The notes: generated by a model not told the origin, from the letters alone. 64,000 nt of DNA from Clostridiales bacterium (GCA_012839345.1 DUNN01000023.1:30746-94745); one strand, 5' to 3'. Positions 40,374 to 50,406 are shown, counted from the first letter of the stretch. Made by a program: numbers and translations.

Positions 40374-40588
40374 CCTTTACACACCTCATAGGTCACGTTT
40401 TTGTATTCGGCGCGGTCGCCGGGGCGCATTTTCTTTCCGCGCATCGTGCAAACTTCGCCGTTTACTTTCACTTCTCCGCCCTGTACCACAACCTTGGCCT
40501 GCCCGCCGGTTTGGACGGCACCGCCCAGCTTCAGCAGGGAATCCAGGCGAATAAACTCGGTATCAATCGGTATTTTTTGTTCTGTCAT
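40370..40588 (-). CDS. yaaA: S4 domain RNA-binding protein YaaA
   Basis: FIRLDSLLKLGGAVQTGGQAKVVVQGGEVKVNGEVCTMRGKKMRPGD. Confidence 0.92.
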   Translation of the reverse strand: MTEQKIPIDTEFIRLDSLLKLGGAVQTGGQAKVVVQGGEVKVNGEVCTMRGKKMRPGDRAEYKNVTYEVCKG

Positions 40589-40644
40589 TCTTTTTTCCTG
40601 TTCTTTCTGTTCGTTTCACTGTCAAGTTTGTTCCTTTTCACACA

Positions 40645-41751
40645 TCAGCCTTCGCTTTTCAGGCGGACCGGAAGCACCAAAAACAGGAACGAATCCCCTT
40701 CACGGGGTAAAATTTTCATCGGACTTAATGCGCCATTCAGCTGAATACGCACCTCGTCGCCTTCTGCATTACGGAGTGCGTCGAGCAGATAGCGGTTATT
40801 GAAGCCCATTTCCACCGGGTTTCCGGTGATTTTTGCTTCCAATTGGTCGTTTGCGCGGCCGATTGCCGTAGAGCAGGAAACCTTGATTTCGTTTTCCTCA
40901 AACCGGCAGCGAACCGGGCTTTTCAGCCGGTCGGTAATCAGCAGGGAAACGCGTTCCACGCTGTCAATCAGTGCGCGGGTGTTGACGAACATCTCTGTTG
41001 TGCTTGCTGTGGGAATGGCGGCGCGGTAATCCAGAAATTCCCCTTCCAACAGACGGGAAATCACGCAGTAACTGCCGATCTGAAATAGAATATGCCGTCT
41101 GCCAATCTGAATTTCCAATTCCTCGTCGTCATCGGAAAGAAGCTTGAGCACTTCACCTAAAGTTTTTCCCGGAACAACAAAATTGGTTTCCTCCTCACAT
41201 TTTGCCGCTTCCTCCCGGATGGCAAGGCGGTATCCGTCCACGGAAACCAAACGGATTTTCCCTTTTTCCAGTTCAAACAGCGTTCCGGTGTGAATTGGCT
41301 TTGCGTCGCTTTCGGCTACGGCGAAAATCGTCTGCCGAATCATGCTTTTTAGGACGTTGTTGGCGATTTTAATAGAGGTTTCCCCGGTGATGGCCGGCAG
41401 TTCGGGGTATTCTTCTGCTGGGATGCCGACAATGGAAAATTCCGCCGGGCCGCTGGTAATGGTAGTAATATTTTTTGCGTCCACGGATAAGGTTACCGTA
41501 TCCGCCGGCAGGCGGCGAACAATGTCGCCAAACAGCCGGGCACTTAGGACGACGCTGCCGCGTTCGTCTACGCGGGCCTCGAATTTCGTGGTCATACCAA
41601 GCTCCAGATCGTAACCGCAGAGTTCCAGTTCGTTTTCCGTTGCTTTTAGAAGGATTCCTTCCAAAGCCGGAACCGAAGATTTGCTGGAAACAGCCCGTTG
41701 AATATTCAACACGGTTTCATTCAGTTGCTGACGGTTGCATGTGATTCTCAT
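40645..41751 (-). CDS. dnaN: DNA polymerase III subunit beta
   Basis: MRITCNRQQLNETVLNIQRAVSSKSSVPALEGILLKA; position next to dnaA. Confidence 0.97.
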   Translation of the reverse strand: MRITCNRQQLNETVLNIQRAVSSKSSVPALEGILLKATENELELCGYDLELGMTTKFEARVDERGSVVLSARLFGDIVRRLPADTVTLSVDAKNITTITSGPAEFSIVGIPAEEYPELPAITGETSIKIANNVLKSMIRQTIFAVAESDAKPIHTGTLFELEKGKIRLVSVDGYRLAIREEAAKCEEETNFVVPGKTLGEVLKLLSDDDEELEIQIGRRHILFQIGSYCVISRLLEGEFLDYRAAIPTASTTEMFVNTRALIDSVERVSLLITDRLKSPVRCRFEENEIKVSCSTAIGRANDQLEAKITGNPVEMGFNNRYLLDALRNAEGDEVRIQLNGALSPMKILPREGDSFLFLVLPVRLKSEG

Positions 41752-42200
41752 AGTTTCATCCTTCGCATCCTTTTATAAAAGCAATAAAAGATTTAATTTA
41801 GTAAGAGCAGTAGGGAGCGCGAAAAAGTTGAAAGGTTCAATTTTTTCAGAATTGATGCGGAAAAACAGCTTTCAATTCCAAAAATCAAATGGTTGAGGAT
41901 TTGTTAACAGTTTGTATTAAAAAAATGTATTTAACACAATGTTGAAAACTCTGTGGGGAATGTTGAAAGAAAGTGCAAAATTCTGTGGAAGATGATTGAC
42001 GTAATTTTTTTCGTTTCCACAGCAAATGTGAAAAAGTGCAAAAGTTGTAAACTTGTTAACTTTTTCGGATGTTTGGAAAAAATCCAAAGAATTTCCCCAG
42101 CGTTGCCTTTCGGCCGCTTGAAAAAACACAAAGATATAAATAGGAATATATAAATATAAAGAAAAGGAAAGAATTGATTGATCCGAATTGAAAGCTGAGC
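41752..42200. other. Putative oriC segment (dnaA-dnaN intergenic)
   Basis: AT-rich region with degenerate DnaA-like boxes tgtggggaa (41952-41960), tgtggaaga (41984-41992), gtttccaca (42013-42021); inverted repeat aaaagtt...aactttt at 42040-42064. Confidence 0.6.
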
Positions 42201-43514
42201 TTAGCGGTCGCGGATATTTTTGATGATATCCTCCACGGTCGCCTTGATTTTCGGATCGCGGGCCAGTCCTTTTTCGACCTGCTGAATGGCATAAACAATG
42301 GTGGAATGGTCGCGGCCGCCAAATTCCTCACCAATGGCGGTCATTGGCATCTGTGTAATTTCACGCACCACATAAATAGCGATTTGGCGCGCGTTGGAAA
42401 TGTTTGCGGAACGTTTGCTGGAACGAATGTCGTCCCCAGACGTGCCGAATGTACGCGCCACCTCGTCGATAATTTTTTCTACGGTTACCGGCGTTGGCTG
42501 GTCGTTGTTAATGATATCGCTGATTGCGGCCTGTGCAGTCGCAATCGTCATGCCTTCGCCGGAAAGCAGATGGTACGCCTTCATTTTTTTGACTGCGCCT
42601 TCCAGCTGACGAATGTTGTTTTTCAGCCGGTTGGCTATGTATTCCGCAACATTGTCCGGAAGCTCCACTTTCAGTAGCTCCGCTTTGCGTTTTACAATCG
42701 CGATGCGCGTTTCAAAATCCGGCGGTTGAATATCGGCCGTCAGTCCCCATTCAAAACGGGTGCGCAAACGGTCTTCCAGGGTCGCAATGTCTTTGGGCGG
42801 CCGGTCGGAAGTCAAAACAATCTGCTTTTTTGCTTCATAAAGCGTGTTGAAAGTATGGAAAAACTCCTCCTGCGTCGAATCCTTGCCGGCGATGAACTGA
42901 ATATCGTCCACCAGCAGCACGTCCGCTTTCCGATAGCGGTTATGGAACTCTGCCGTTGTGCCGCGCCGAATGGCTTCGATCAGTTCGTTGGTGAACTCGT
43001 CGCCCTTAATGTAAAGAATATTCATTTGCGGATTTGTGCGGCTGATTTCATTGCAGATTGCGTAAAGAAGGTGGGTTTTTCCAAGCCCTGAATTTCCGTA
43101 AATAAACAGGGGATTATAAAGTGTGGCAGGCTTATTCGCCACAGCCATAGAGGCTGCATGGGCAAATTTGTTCGACGGCCCCACAATATAAGTATCAAAC
43201 GTAAATTCGTAATCGTCATTGATCGGGGGTGTTTCCACCACCTGCCTTGGCTGGTCCGTTTCGTCCGGCGTGCAGATCCGGATTTGGATTTCCTGCCCGA
43301 AAATCTGACGAAACGCTTCGTTCAGAAGATCCATATAATAATGGGTCAAGGTCTGACGGTGAAGCTCGTTCGGCACCTTCAGCACTGCGGTTCCCTGCTC
43401 AAAGTCCAAATTCACAGGTTCAATCCGGCTGATCCAGGTTGAATAGGCAATATCGGTAATTTTCTTTTTACAGTAATCGCAGACAAGATTCCAGATCTCG
43501 GTAAAGGATTCCAT
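42201..43514 (-). CDS. dnaA: Chromosomal replication initiator protein DnaA
   Basis: NPLFIYGNSGLGKTHLLYAICNEI; FGGRDHSTIVYAIQQVEKGL. Confidence 0.98.
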   Translation of the reverse strand: MESFTEIWNLVCDYCKKKITDIAYSTWISRIEPVNLDFEQGTAVLKVPNELHRQTLTHYYMDLLNEAFRQIFGQEIQIRICTPDETDQPRQVVETPPINDDYEFTFDTYIVGPSNKFAHAASMAVANKPATLYNPLFIYGNSGLGKTHLLYAICNEISRTNPQMNILYIKGDEFTNELIEAIRRGTTAEFHNRYRKADVLLVDDIQFIAGKDSTQEEFFHTFNTLYEAKKQIVLTSDRPPKDIATLEDRLRTRFEWGLTADIQPPDFETRIAIVKRKAELLKVELPDNVAEYIANRLKNNIRQLEGAVKKMKAYHLLSGEGMTIATAQAAISDIINNDQPTPVTVEKIIDEVARTFGTSGDDIRSSKRSANISNARQIAIYVVREITQMPMTAIGEEFGGRDHSTIVYAIQQVEKGLARDPKIKATVEDIIKNIRDR

Positions 43515-43567
43515 TCTTTAAACCTCATTTTGTTTAAAAAAATTTATACATATAATCATACTGATAT

Positions 43568-43596
43568 ATATTAACACAAAACCAATCGTTTGACAA
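43568..43596 (-). promoter_or_regulatory. Candidate dnaA promoter
   Basis: On - strand: TTGTCA-N17-TAATAT. Confidence 0.5.
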
Positions 43597-43881
43597 ATTT
43601 CATTTTTTCACAAATCTACATTATATTGTATAGGAACCAGGCCGCAGAACCGAATCATTTATTTTTTTCATCCTTGGATTTACCGCTTTTTGGCACCTTA
43701 TGGTGAAAACGTTCACACAGGACAAAACGCAAAAAATGAGGATGAAAGAATATTTTCTTTCCCTTCTTTTATTTTGCGCTGTATTGTGGTATATTTAATC
43801 AGTAAGACACCCATTTTTCGAAACATTACGTATTTCCCTACAAACCGGGCCATAATTTCCCTTTCAAGGGAAAAAATAAGG

Positions 43882-43911
43882 TTGACAGTTTGCTTGTGAA
43901 TACGATATAAT
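43882..43911 (+). promoter_or_regulatory. Candidate rpmH promoter
   Basis: TTGACA (43882-43887), 18-nt spacer, TATAAT (43906-43911). Confidence 0.7.
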
Positions 43912-43952
43912 GCTATATTGCAAGGTTTGTACCCCGAAAGGAGGATTTTTTC

Positions 43953-44087
43953 ATGCTGAGAACATATCAGCCTAAGAAGCTTCACAGACAAAAGGAGCAC
44001 GGCTTTCGTAAGAGAATGTCCACAAAGAACGGCCGCAAGGTATTGGCTCGCCGCAGAGCAAAGGGCAGAGCTCGTTTAAGCTACTAA
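43953..44087 (+). CDS. rpmH: 50S ribosomal protein L34 (not in supplied ORF track)
   Basis: [47 protein letters not shown] aaaggagg. Confidence 0.97.
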   Translation: MLRTYQPKKLHRQKEHGFRKRMSTKNGRKVLARRRAKGRARLSY

Positions 44088-44092
44088 GCAGG

Positions 44093-44117
44093 AGGGCCAC
44101 GAAAAGTGGCCTTTCTT
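44093..44117 (+). terminator. Hairpin downstream of rpmH
   Basis: ggccac-gaaaa-gtggcc-tttctt. Confidence 0.6.
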
Positions 44118-44163
44118 TATAGGCGAGCACTCGTAAAAATTGTAAAAATGATTCAACACCACA

Positions 44164-44313
44164 ACAGCACCGGACGGAGTCATTTCCGAACGGTGTCCTT
44201 GGCGGCCGCTTTGCGGACCGCGGAAGAAATGGTCGAAAAGGCTTGAAATTGGGACAGCCCCGGACAAAATGATTTCCGGATGGTTTTCGTGAGCGATTGC
44301 CTGCTGCGGTCGG
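44164..44313. repeat. Imperfect ~60-nt direct duplication in rpmH-rnpA intergenic region
   Basis: acagcaccggacggagtcatttccgaacggtgtcc (from 44164) vs acagccccggacaaaatgatttccggatggttttc (from 44254); 90-bp offset. Confidence 0.5.
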
Positions 44314-44345
44314 ATGATTCGGGACAGGAGTATGCGGTTTAATTT

Positions 44346-44681
44346 ATGGATTATTATGTACCGATTAAAGAAAATAAAGATTTTCAAAGAATTTATCACC
44401 GGGGAAAGTCCTATGTCAGTCCCGTTCTTGTCACTTATGTTCTGAAAAACCGCAGTGGAACCATACGAATCGGCATTACTACCAGTAAAAAGACCGGAAA
44501 TGCTGTAAAGAGAAACCGCTCCAGAAGAGTGATCCGCGAGGCGTTCCGTATGCTGGCCCCGCAGGTGAAACAGGGATACGATTTTATATTTGTTTCCCGG
44601 GGGAAAACCCCATTTGTAAAATGCACGGACGTTTTCCGTGCCATGGCAGGCCAACTGAAAAGCGCGGGGGTTTTAAAATGA
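44346..44681 (+). CDS. rnpA: Ribonuclease P protein component
   Basis: [50 protein letters not shown]. Confidence 0.96.
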   Translation: MDYYVPIKENKDFQRIYHRGKSYVSPVLVTYVLKNRSGTIRIGITTSKKTGNAVKRNRSRRVIREAFRMLAPQVKQGYDFIFVSRGKTPFVKCTDVFRAMAGQLKSAGVLK

Positions 44682-44905
44682 AGCGCCCGTTGATTTGGCT
44701 CATTCGCTTTTATCAGACTGCTATTTCTCCGCACAAAAGACCTAGCTGCAAATATTATCCTACCTGTTCGAATTATGCACTGCAGGCCATTGAACGTTTC
44801 GGGGCGCTGAAAGGGACGTGCCTCGCTATTTACCGAATTTTGCGCTGCAACCCGTTCAGCCGCGGAGGGTATGACCCCGTTCCGGAAAAACGGGATAAGC
44901 GATAA
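44678..44905 (+). CDS. yidD: Membrane protein insertion efficiency factor YidD
   Basis: [63 protein letters not shown]. Confidence 0.97.
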   Translation: MKRPLIWLIRFYQTAISPHKRPSCKYYPTCSNYALQAIERFGALKGTCLAIYRILRCNPFSRGGYDPVPEKRDKR

Positions 44906-44929
44906 CCAAATAGAGGAGTACCGTCAAAG

Positions 44930-46006
44930 ATGAACGATATTTTCAATTTTTTTGGAAGCATTCTGGGTTATCTGCTCTGGTTTTTATATTATGTCGTGAA
45001 CAACTATGGCGTGGCCATTATTTTATTTACGGTCATTCTGAAAATTCTGACCTTCCCGTTTTCGGTTAAGTCGCAGAAATCCATGGCAATGACCAGCCGC
45101 ATGGCGCAGAAACAGCAGGAGCTGCAGAAAAAGTACGGCAACGATAAACAGAAATATCAGGAAGAGCTTCAAAAGCTGTACGAAAAAGAAGGGGTAAACC
45201 CCGCAAGCGGCTGCCTGACAAACTTTGTCCCTCTCTTCATTATGATGGGCCTGTACTATACGGTGATTAACCCGCTGCAGAACGCGCTCCATCTTTCTTC
45301 CGATTCCGTCATAAAGGCGGTTAATATGCTGAAAGAAATTCCCGGCGTGGGCGCTGGTTTTAATACAAATTACGCGCAGATTGAAATTGTAAAGCATTTC
45401 GGCGACCTGAAATCGTACTTGACGATGTTCAGCGGCGATGAAATGGCCCGATTGGAATCGTTCAGCCATGGCTTTCAGTTTTTGGGCTTGAATCTTCTGG
45501 ATTCTCCGGCGGACGGCGGTAATATTTTCGGGACGATTTTCCGTTCCAACCTTTGGATTATTCCGGTGCTCTGCCTTGTAACCTCGCTGTTAAGCCAGTA
45601 TTTTATGATGAAACTTCAGCCCGGCATGCAGCAGACCCAGCAGGGCTGTATGAAATATATGCTTTATATTCTTCCCCTTTTCAGTGCATGGATCGCCTGC
45701 ACCGTACCGGCGGCAGTCGGTTTTTACTGGATTATATCTACCATTACCGGATTTTTGCAGACCGTAATTATGAATATTTGGTTCAGTCCGGCGGATTTGA
45801 ACGCCAAAGCTGAGGCCCAGCGTATTGCGCTAAGGGAACTCGAAGAAGCCAAAGTCCAGGCTTTGCCTGCCGCCCAACGGATGAAGCTCGCGGCTGCCAC
45901 GGCCGAGAAGGACGCTTCCTCGCAGCCTGTGAAAACGGCGCCGCGCAAGGCAAAGACAAAGAACAGCAAAAAGAATTCCACCGAATATTTAGGGTCGAAA
46001 AAATAA
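44930..46006 (+). CDS. yidC: Membrane protein insertase YidC/OxaA
   Basis: VAIILFTVILKILTFPFSVKSQKSMAMTSRMAQKQQELQKKYGNDKQKYQEELQKLYEKEGVNPASGCL. Confidence 0.96.
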   Translation: MNDIFNFFGSILGYLLWFLYYVVNNYGVAIILFTVILKILTFPFSVKSQKSMAMTSRMAQKQQELQKKYGNDKQKYQEELQKLYEKEGVNPASGCLTNFVPLFIMMGLYYTVINPLQNALHLSSDSVIKAVNMLKEIPGVGAGFNTNYAQIEIVKHFGDLKSYLTMFSGDEMARLESFSHGFQFLGLNLLDSPADGGNIFGTIFRSNLWIIPVLCLVTSLLSQYFMMKLQPGMQQTQQGCMKYMLYILPLFSAWIACTVPAAVGFYWIISTITGFLQTVIMNIWFSPADLNAKAEAQRIALRELEEAKVQALPAAQRMKLAAATAEKDASSQPVKTAPRKAKTKNSKKNSTEYLGSKK

Positions 46007-46028
46007 AAACACTCGGGGAGGTATTACT

Positions 46029-46847
46029 GTGATCAAAGAAGCAATTGCAACCGGCGAAACCGTCGAGTTGGCCAGGGAAGCAGCCTGCAGGGAACTGGGG
46101 GTAGAAACCTATGATGCCGAATTTGAAATTCTTGAGATGCCTACCAAAAAGACGTTTGGACTTTTCGGCGGCAATCCCGCGAAAGTCAGAGTGTTTATCA
46201 AAAGCAGCCCGGCAGATGCCGCGGCCGATTATTTAAAAAATGTACTGGCTCATATGGGGTTGAAGTCAGTTGATATTCAGATTACGGAGGAGGAGAACGG
46301 TGCGCTGCTTTCGTTGACAGGCGACGATATCGGCTTTGTCATCGGGCACCGTGGAGAAACGCTCGATGCTCTGCAGTATTTGGCGGGGCTTGTGGCGAAT
46401 CACATTGATAATTCCTACTACCGCATTACGCTTGATATTGGAAACTACCGTGAAAAGCGCAAGGAAACCCTTGAAATTCTCGGAAAGAAGATGGCCGCCA
46501 AGGCGGTCAAAACCGGGCGCAATGCATCGCTGGAACCGATGAATCCTTATGAGCGCAGGATCATCCATACTGCCGTACAGACTGTGGAAGGGGCAAAATC
46601 ATGGTCTGAAGGCGAAGAGCTGGCCCGCCATGTGGTAATTGGGCCGGAAGCAGGAGAAAGACCGCTTCCGCGTAAAAATTACGGTAGGGGCCAGCGCCGT
46701 TCCGGCGGGGACCGTCTGCGCGGCGGCAATTTTGCAAAATCCGCGCAGCAGCAGAGCCGCTCGGCGGCTTCCGCTTCCACCACTCCGCGGAAAGAAGTGG
46801 CCGACAGCAAGGCTCCGTTGTATGGCCGCATTGATTTGAAGAAATAA
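46029..46847 (+). CDS. jag: Jag/KhpB RNA-binding protein (KH-R3H, GTG start)
   Basis: Jag_N domain; GDDIGFVIGHRGETLDALQYLAGLVAN; R3H-like NPYERRIIHTAVQ. Confidence 0.95.
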   Translation: MIKEAIATGETVELAREAACRELGVETYDAEFEILEMPTKKTFGLFGGNPAKVRVFIKSSPADAAADYLKNVLAHMGLKSVDIQITEEENGALLSLTGDDIGFVIGHRGETLDALQYLAGLVANHIDNSYYRITLDIGNYREKRKETLEILGKKMAAKAVKTGRNASLEPMNPYERRIIHTAVQTVEGAKSWSEGEELARHVVIGPEAGERPLPRKNYGRGQRRSGGDRLRGGNFAKSAQQQSRSAASASTTPRKEVADSKAPLYGRIDLKK

Positions 46848-46864
46848 AGCAATACAAGAACACA

Positions 46865-46899
46865 AAAGGGGCGGTTCGAAAGGATCGGCCCCTTTTTCC
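46865..46899 (+). terminator. Hairpin terminator downstream of jag
   Basis: aaaggggc ... ggcccctttttc. Confidence 0.65.
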
Positions 46900-46994
46900 A
46901 TGAATAAGTGTTAGAAAATCGAACTGCGTTCGAAAATGATGGGCGGCAAAGCGAAGCCCGGTTTGCTGCAATAGAAAGTGTGGTGTTTGACCAA

Positions 46995-48383
46995 ATGATA
47001 AAGAATCATACTTCCGCTTCTTCCTCCACCATTGCGGCAATTTCTACCCCGCAGGCGGTCGGCGGAATCGGAATTGTAAGAATCTCCGGCCCAAAGGCCA
47101 AAGAGGTTGCACAGCGTGTTTTTACCGCAAAAAGCGGAAAACAACTGCGAAATTTAAAAGGGTATCAGGCGCTTTACGGCACCGTGTACGACGGGGAGGA
47201 GCGCATTGATGAGGCAATCGCACTGAATTTTAATGCTCCGGCTAGCTACACCGGGGAAGATGTAGTGGAACTTTCCTGCCACGGCGGGCTGTACCTGATG
47301 CGCCGAGTGTTGAAAGCGGTGTTCGCCGCGGGTGCCGTTCCCGCCGCGCCGGGTGAATTTACGCGACGCGCGTTTCTGAATGGAAAAATTGGACTGACCG
47401 AAGCGGAATCGGTGATGCAGTTGATTGGCGCGCAGGGGGAACAGGCCGCAAAGGTCGCACTGGCTGGGCACGACGGCGCACTGGAAAAGAATATTACTGA
47501 AATCCGGGAGCATCTGATTCAAACGGCGGCGCATCTATCTGCATGGGCGGACTACCCGGAAGAGGATATTCCGGAAATTAGTTCCGACACACTGACCGCA
47601 ACCTTAGCGGAAGCACAGAGCAAGTTGGAACATCTGCTGCATCAGTTTGACGCGGGCCGTGTGCTGCGGGAGGGTGTCCGCACCGTAATTGCAGGCAGAC
47701 CAAACGTAGGAAAGTCCACATTGATGAACCTGCTAGCTGGCTGTGAACGTTCGATTGTCACCGAATTTGCCGGAACCACCCGCGACGTGGTGGAGGATAC
47801 AGTGCTGCTTGGCGATGTTCCGCTTCTTCTGGCAGATACGGCGGGGATTCATATGACGCAGGACCCGGTGGAGCAAATTGGGGTGCTGCGCGCCCGGGAA
47901 CAGATTCAACAAGCGCAGCTTGTACTTGCTGTGTTTGACTCTTCCCAGGAGCTGAACGAAGAGGATCGGGAACTGGTCGATTTTCTTGGGGATGTGCCTT
48001 CTATTGCGGTGATTAATAAAAGCGATTTGCCAACTAAAATTGACAATGAGTATATCATAAATAAGTTTAAGCAAATAGTATATATTTCTGCATTAAAAGG
48101 CTCCGGCCTGAAAGAACTGCAAAAGGCGGTGGCAGAGCTGCTGCAAACGGAGCAGCTGAACCCCGAGGAGGGTATTTTGTTTACGGAACGCCAGCGCGAT
48201 GCAGCGCGGCGCGCAAACGACTGTGTGAAAGAAGCGATTCAGGCGGTGGAGCACGGCGTTACACTGGATGCGGTAACGGTATCCATCGAAGGCGCGGTTT
48301 CTGCGCTGCTGGAACTGACCGGGGAACGCGCGACCGAAGCGGTTGTGGATTCTGTTTTTTCACATTTCTGTGTTGGAAAATAA
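46995..48383 (+). CDS. mnmE: tRNA modification GTPase MnmE
   Basis: TIAAISTPQAVGGIGIVRISG; GRPNVGKSTLMNLL; C-terminal FCVGK; start ATG 46995 preferred. Confidence 0.96.
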   Translation: MIKNHTSASSSTIAAISTPQAVGGIGIVRISGPKAKEVAQRVFTAKSGKQLRNLKGYQALYGTVYDGEERIDEAIALNFNAPASYTGEDVVELSCHGGLYLMRRVLKAVFAAGAVPAAPGEFTRRAFLNGKIGLTEAESVMQLIGAQGEQAAKVALAGHDGALEKNITEIREHLIQTAAHLSAWADYPEEDIPEISSDTLTATLAEAQSKLEHLLHQFDAGRVLREGVRTVIAGRPNVGKSTLMNLLAGCERSIVTEFAGTTRDVVEDTVLLGDVPLLLADTAGIHMTQDPVEQIGVLRAREQIQQAQLVLAVFDSSQELNEEDRELVDFLGDVPSIAVINKSDLPTKIDNEYIINKFKQIVYISALKGSGLKELQKAVAELLQTEQLNPEEGILFTERQRDAARRANDCVKEAIQAVEHGVTLDAVTVSIEGAVSALLELTGERATEAVVDSVFSHFCVGK

Positions 48384-48445
48384 TACTAAGAGTATATTAT
48401 TATTAAATTATCACAAATTGTATATTTTACTTTGATTGTTTTTTC

Positions 48446-48479
48446 GGTTCATGATTCATTGTTGATTGTTCACTGATTT
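48446..48479. repeat. Heptameric short repeat stretch upstream of mnmG
   Basis: ggttca|tgattca|ttgttga|ttgttca|ctgattt; shares exact 16-mer TTCATGATTCATTGTT with 3968-3983. Confidence 0.45.
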
Positions 48480-48497
48480 GATATAGGGGTGATACTT

Positions 48498-50381
48498 ATG
48501 AAATACCATGCGGGCGACTATGATGTTGTCGTTATTGGAGCAGGGCACGCTGGCATTGAAGCTGCGCTGGCTTCGGCACGGCTGGGGTGCAGAACCTGTG
48601 TGTTTACTATAAATATGGACGCGGTAGGGAACTGCCCCTGCAACCCCTCCATCGGGGGAACCGCAAAGGGACATTTGGTGCGTGAAATTGACGCACTCGG
48701 CGGAGAAATGGGCAAAACCGCCGACGAGGCCATGATCCAAAGCCGGATGCTGAACCTTGGAAAAGGACCGGCGGTTCATTCCCTGCGCGCGCAAATCGAC
48801 CGCCGCGAATACGGGAAAATTATGAAGCACAAGCTGGAGTTGCAACCGAATCTTCAGCTGAAACAGGCCGAAATTGTGGACATCCTCCGGCTGGAAGATG
48901 GCACCTGGCAGGTAATCACCCGCATGGAGGCCGTTTACAATACCAAAGCAGTCATTATTGCGACCGGAACTTTTTTGGCAGGCAAAATCTATGTGGGCGA
49001 CGTTTCCTATTCCAGTGGGCCGGATGGAATGTTCCCCGCCGGGTTCCTGAGCGAGCCGCTGCGAAAGCTGGGGCTGAAACTGCGCCGGTTTAAAACGGGA
49101 ACGCCCGCACGTGTGTTAAAATCCAGCATTGACTTTACTGGGCTGGAGGCCCAGGAAGGCGACGACCCGGTGGTGCCGTTTTCCTATGATACGCTGAAAC
49201 CTTTGAAAAATCGTGCCGCATGTCATATTACGTGGACGAATGAAGAAACAAAGCGCATTATTCTGGAAAATATCCACCGTTCCCCATTGTACGGTGGAAA
49301 AATCGAAGGAGTTGGCCCGCGCTACTGCCCAAGCATTGAAGATAAAATTGTACGCTTTGCAGATAAAAAGCGGCATCAGCTCTTTATTGAACCGTGCGGG
49401 ATGGATACCGAGGAAATGTATTTGCAGGGAATGAGCTCTTCTTTGCCGGAAGATGTTCAGCTTGCATTTTATCGTTCCATTCCCGGCTTGGAGCATGTGG
49501 AAATTATGCGTTCCGCTTATGCCATTGAATATGACTGCGTGGACCCGGTGCAGATGAGTGCCACGCTGGAATTTAAGGACCTCCCCGGTTTGTACGGTGC
49601 GGGGCAGTTCAACGGCAGTTCCGGTTATGAAGAAGCTGCTGCGCAGGGACTGGTTGCCGGAATCAACGCCGCGCTGAAGGTGCAGGGCCGGCCGCCCATG
49701 ATTCTTGACCGTGCCAGCTCCTACATTGGTACATTGGTGGATGACCTGATTACAAAAGGCGTAACCGACCCGTATCGTATGATGACTTCCCGCAGTGAGT
49801 ACCGTTTGGTTCTGCGTCAGGATAACGCAGATGAACGGCTTACCCCCATCGGGCATGAAATCGGCTTAATTTCGCCGGAGCGCTGGGCAAGGTTCCAGCA
49901 GAAGCAGGAGCAGAAAAAGCAGGAACTCCAGCGTGCGGAAAAGACCGTATTTCCGCCGAGCGAAGAGCTGAATCAGATCCTTGTTTCACATGGAACATCG
50001 CCGGTTTCTTCAGGCGTGAAGCTGATTGACCTGATCCGCAGGCCAGAACTGAGCTATGAAATTCTGGCTCCCATCGACACGGACCGTCCGGACCTACCGG
50101 CCGCGGTTTTTGAAAATGTGGAGATTGAAATTAAATACGAAGGCTATATTAAACGCCAGAAAGCGGAAATTGAGGAGACCCGGAGGCTGGAAGAGCGTCG
50201 TCTGCCGGACGGTGTGGATTATACGGCAATCGTAGGTCTGCGCGCAGAAGCACAGGAAAAGCTGAACCGTGTCCGGCCGGCGAACATTGGACAGGCCTCT
50301 CGTATTTCGGGTGTCAGCCCGGCGGACATCAGCGTGTTGCTGATTTGGCTTGCCCGGCAGTCACATTCGGAAAAGACCTGA
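48498..50381 (+). CDS. mnmG: tRNA uridine-5-carboxymethylaminomethyl(34) synthesis enzyme MnmG
   Basis: YDVVVIGAGHAGIEAALASARLGCRTCVFT; CNPSIGGTAKGHLVREIDALGGEMGK. Confidence 0.97.
   Translation: MKYHAGDYDVVVIGAGHAGIEAALASARLGCRTCVFTINMDAVGNCPCNPSIGGTAKGHLVREIDALGGEMGKTADEAMIQSRMLNLGKGPAVHSLRAQIDRREYGKIMKHKLELQPNLQLKQAEIVDILRLEDGTWQVITRMEAVYNTKAVIIATGTFLAGKIYVGDVSYSSGPDGMFPAGFLSEPLRKLGLKLRRFKTGTPARVLKSSIDFTGLEAQEGDDPVVPFSYDTLKPLKNRAACHITWTNEETKRIILENIHRSPLYGGKIEGVGPRYCPSIEDKIVRFADKKRHQLFIEPCGMDTEEMYLQGMSSSLPEDVQLAFYRSIPGLEHVEIMRSAYAIEYDCVDPVQMSATLEFKDLPGLYGAGQFNGSSGYEEAAAQGLVAGINAALKVQGRPPMILDRASSYIGTLVDDLITKGVTDPYRMMTSRSEYRLVLRQDNADERLTPIGHEIGLISPERWARFQQKQEQKKQELQRAEKTVFPPSEELNQILVSHGTSPVSSGVKLIDLIRRPELSYEILAPIDTDRPDLPAAVFENVEIEIKYEGYIKRQKAEIEETRRLEERRLPDGVDYTAIVGLRAEAQEKLNRVRPANIGQASRISGVSPADISVLLIWLARQSHSEKT
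49982..49997. promoter_or_regulatory. parS-like site inside mnmG
   Basis: TGTTTCACATGGAACA; two mismatches to TGTTTCACGTGAAACA. Confidence 0.5.
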
Positions 50382-50406
50382 TCAAATCCGGAAAGGCGGA
50401 AGGCTT

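Noticed and set aside
44595-44612. tttcccgggggaaaa as a possible Noc binding site
   Set aside because: Does not match ATTTCCCGGGAAAT (extra GG) and lies in rnpA coding sequence
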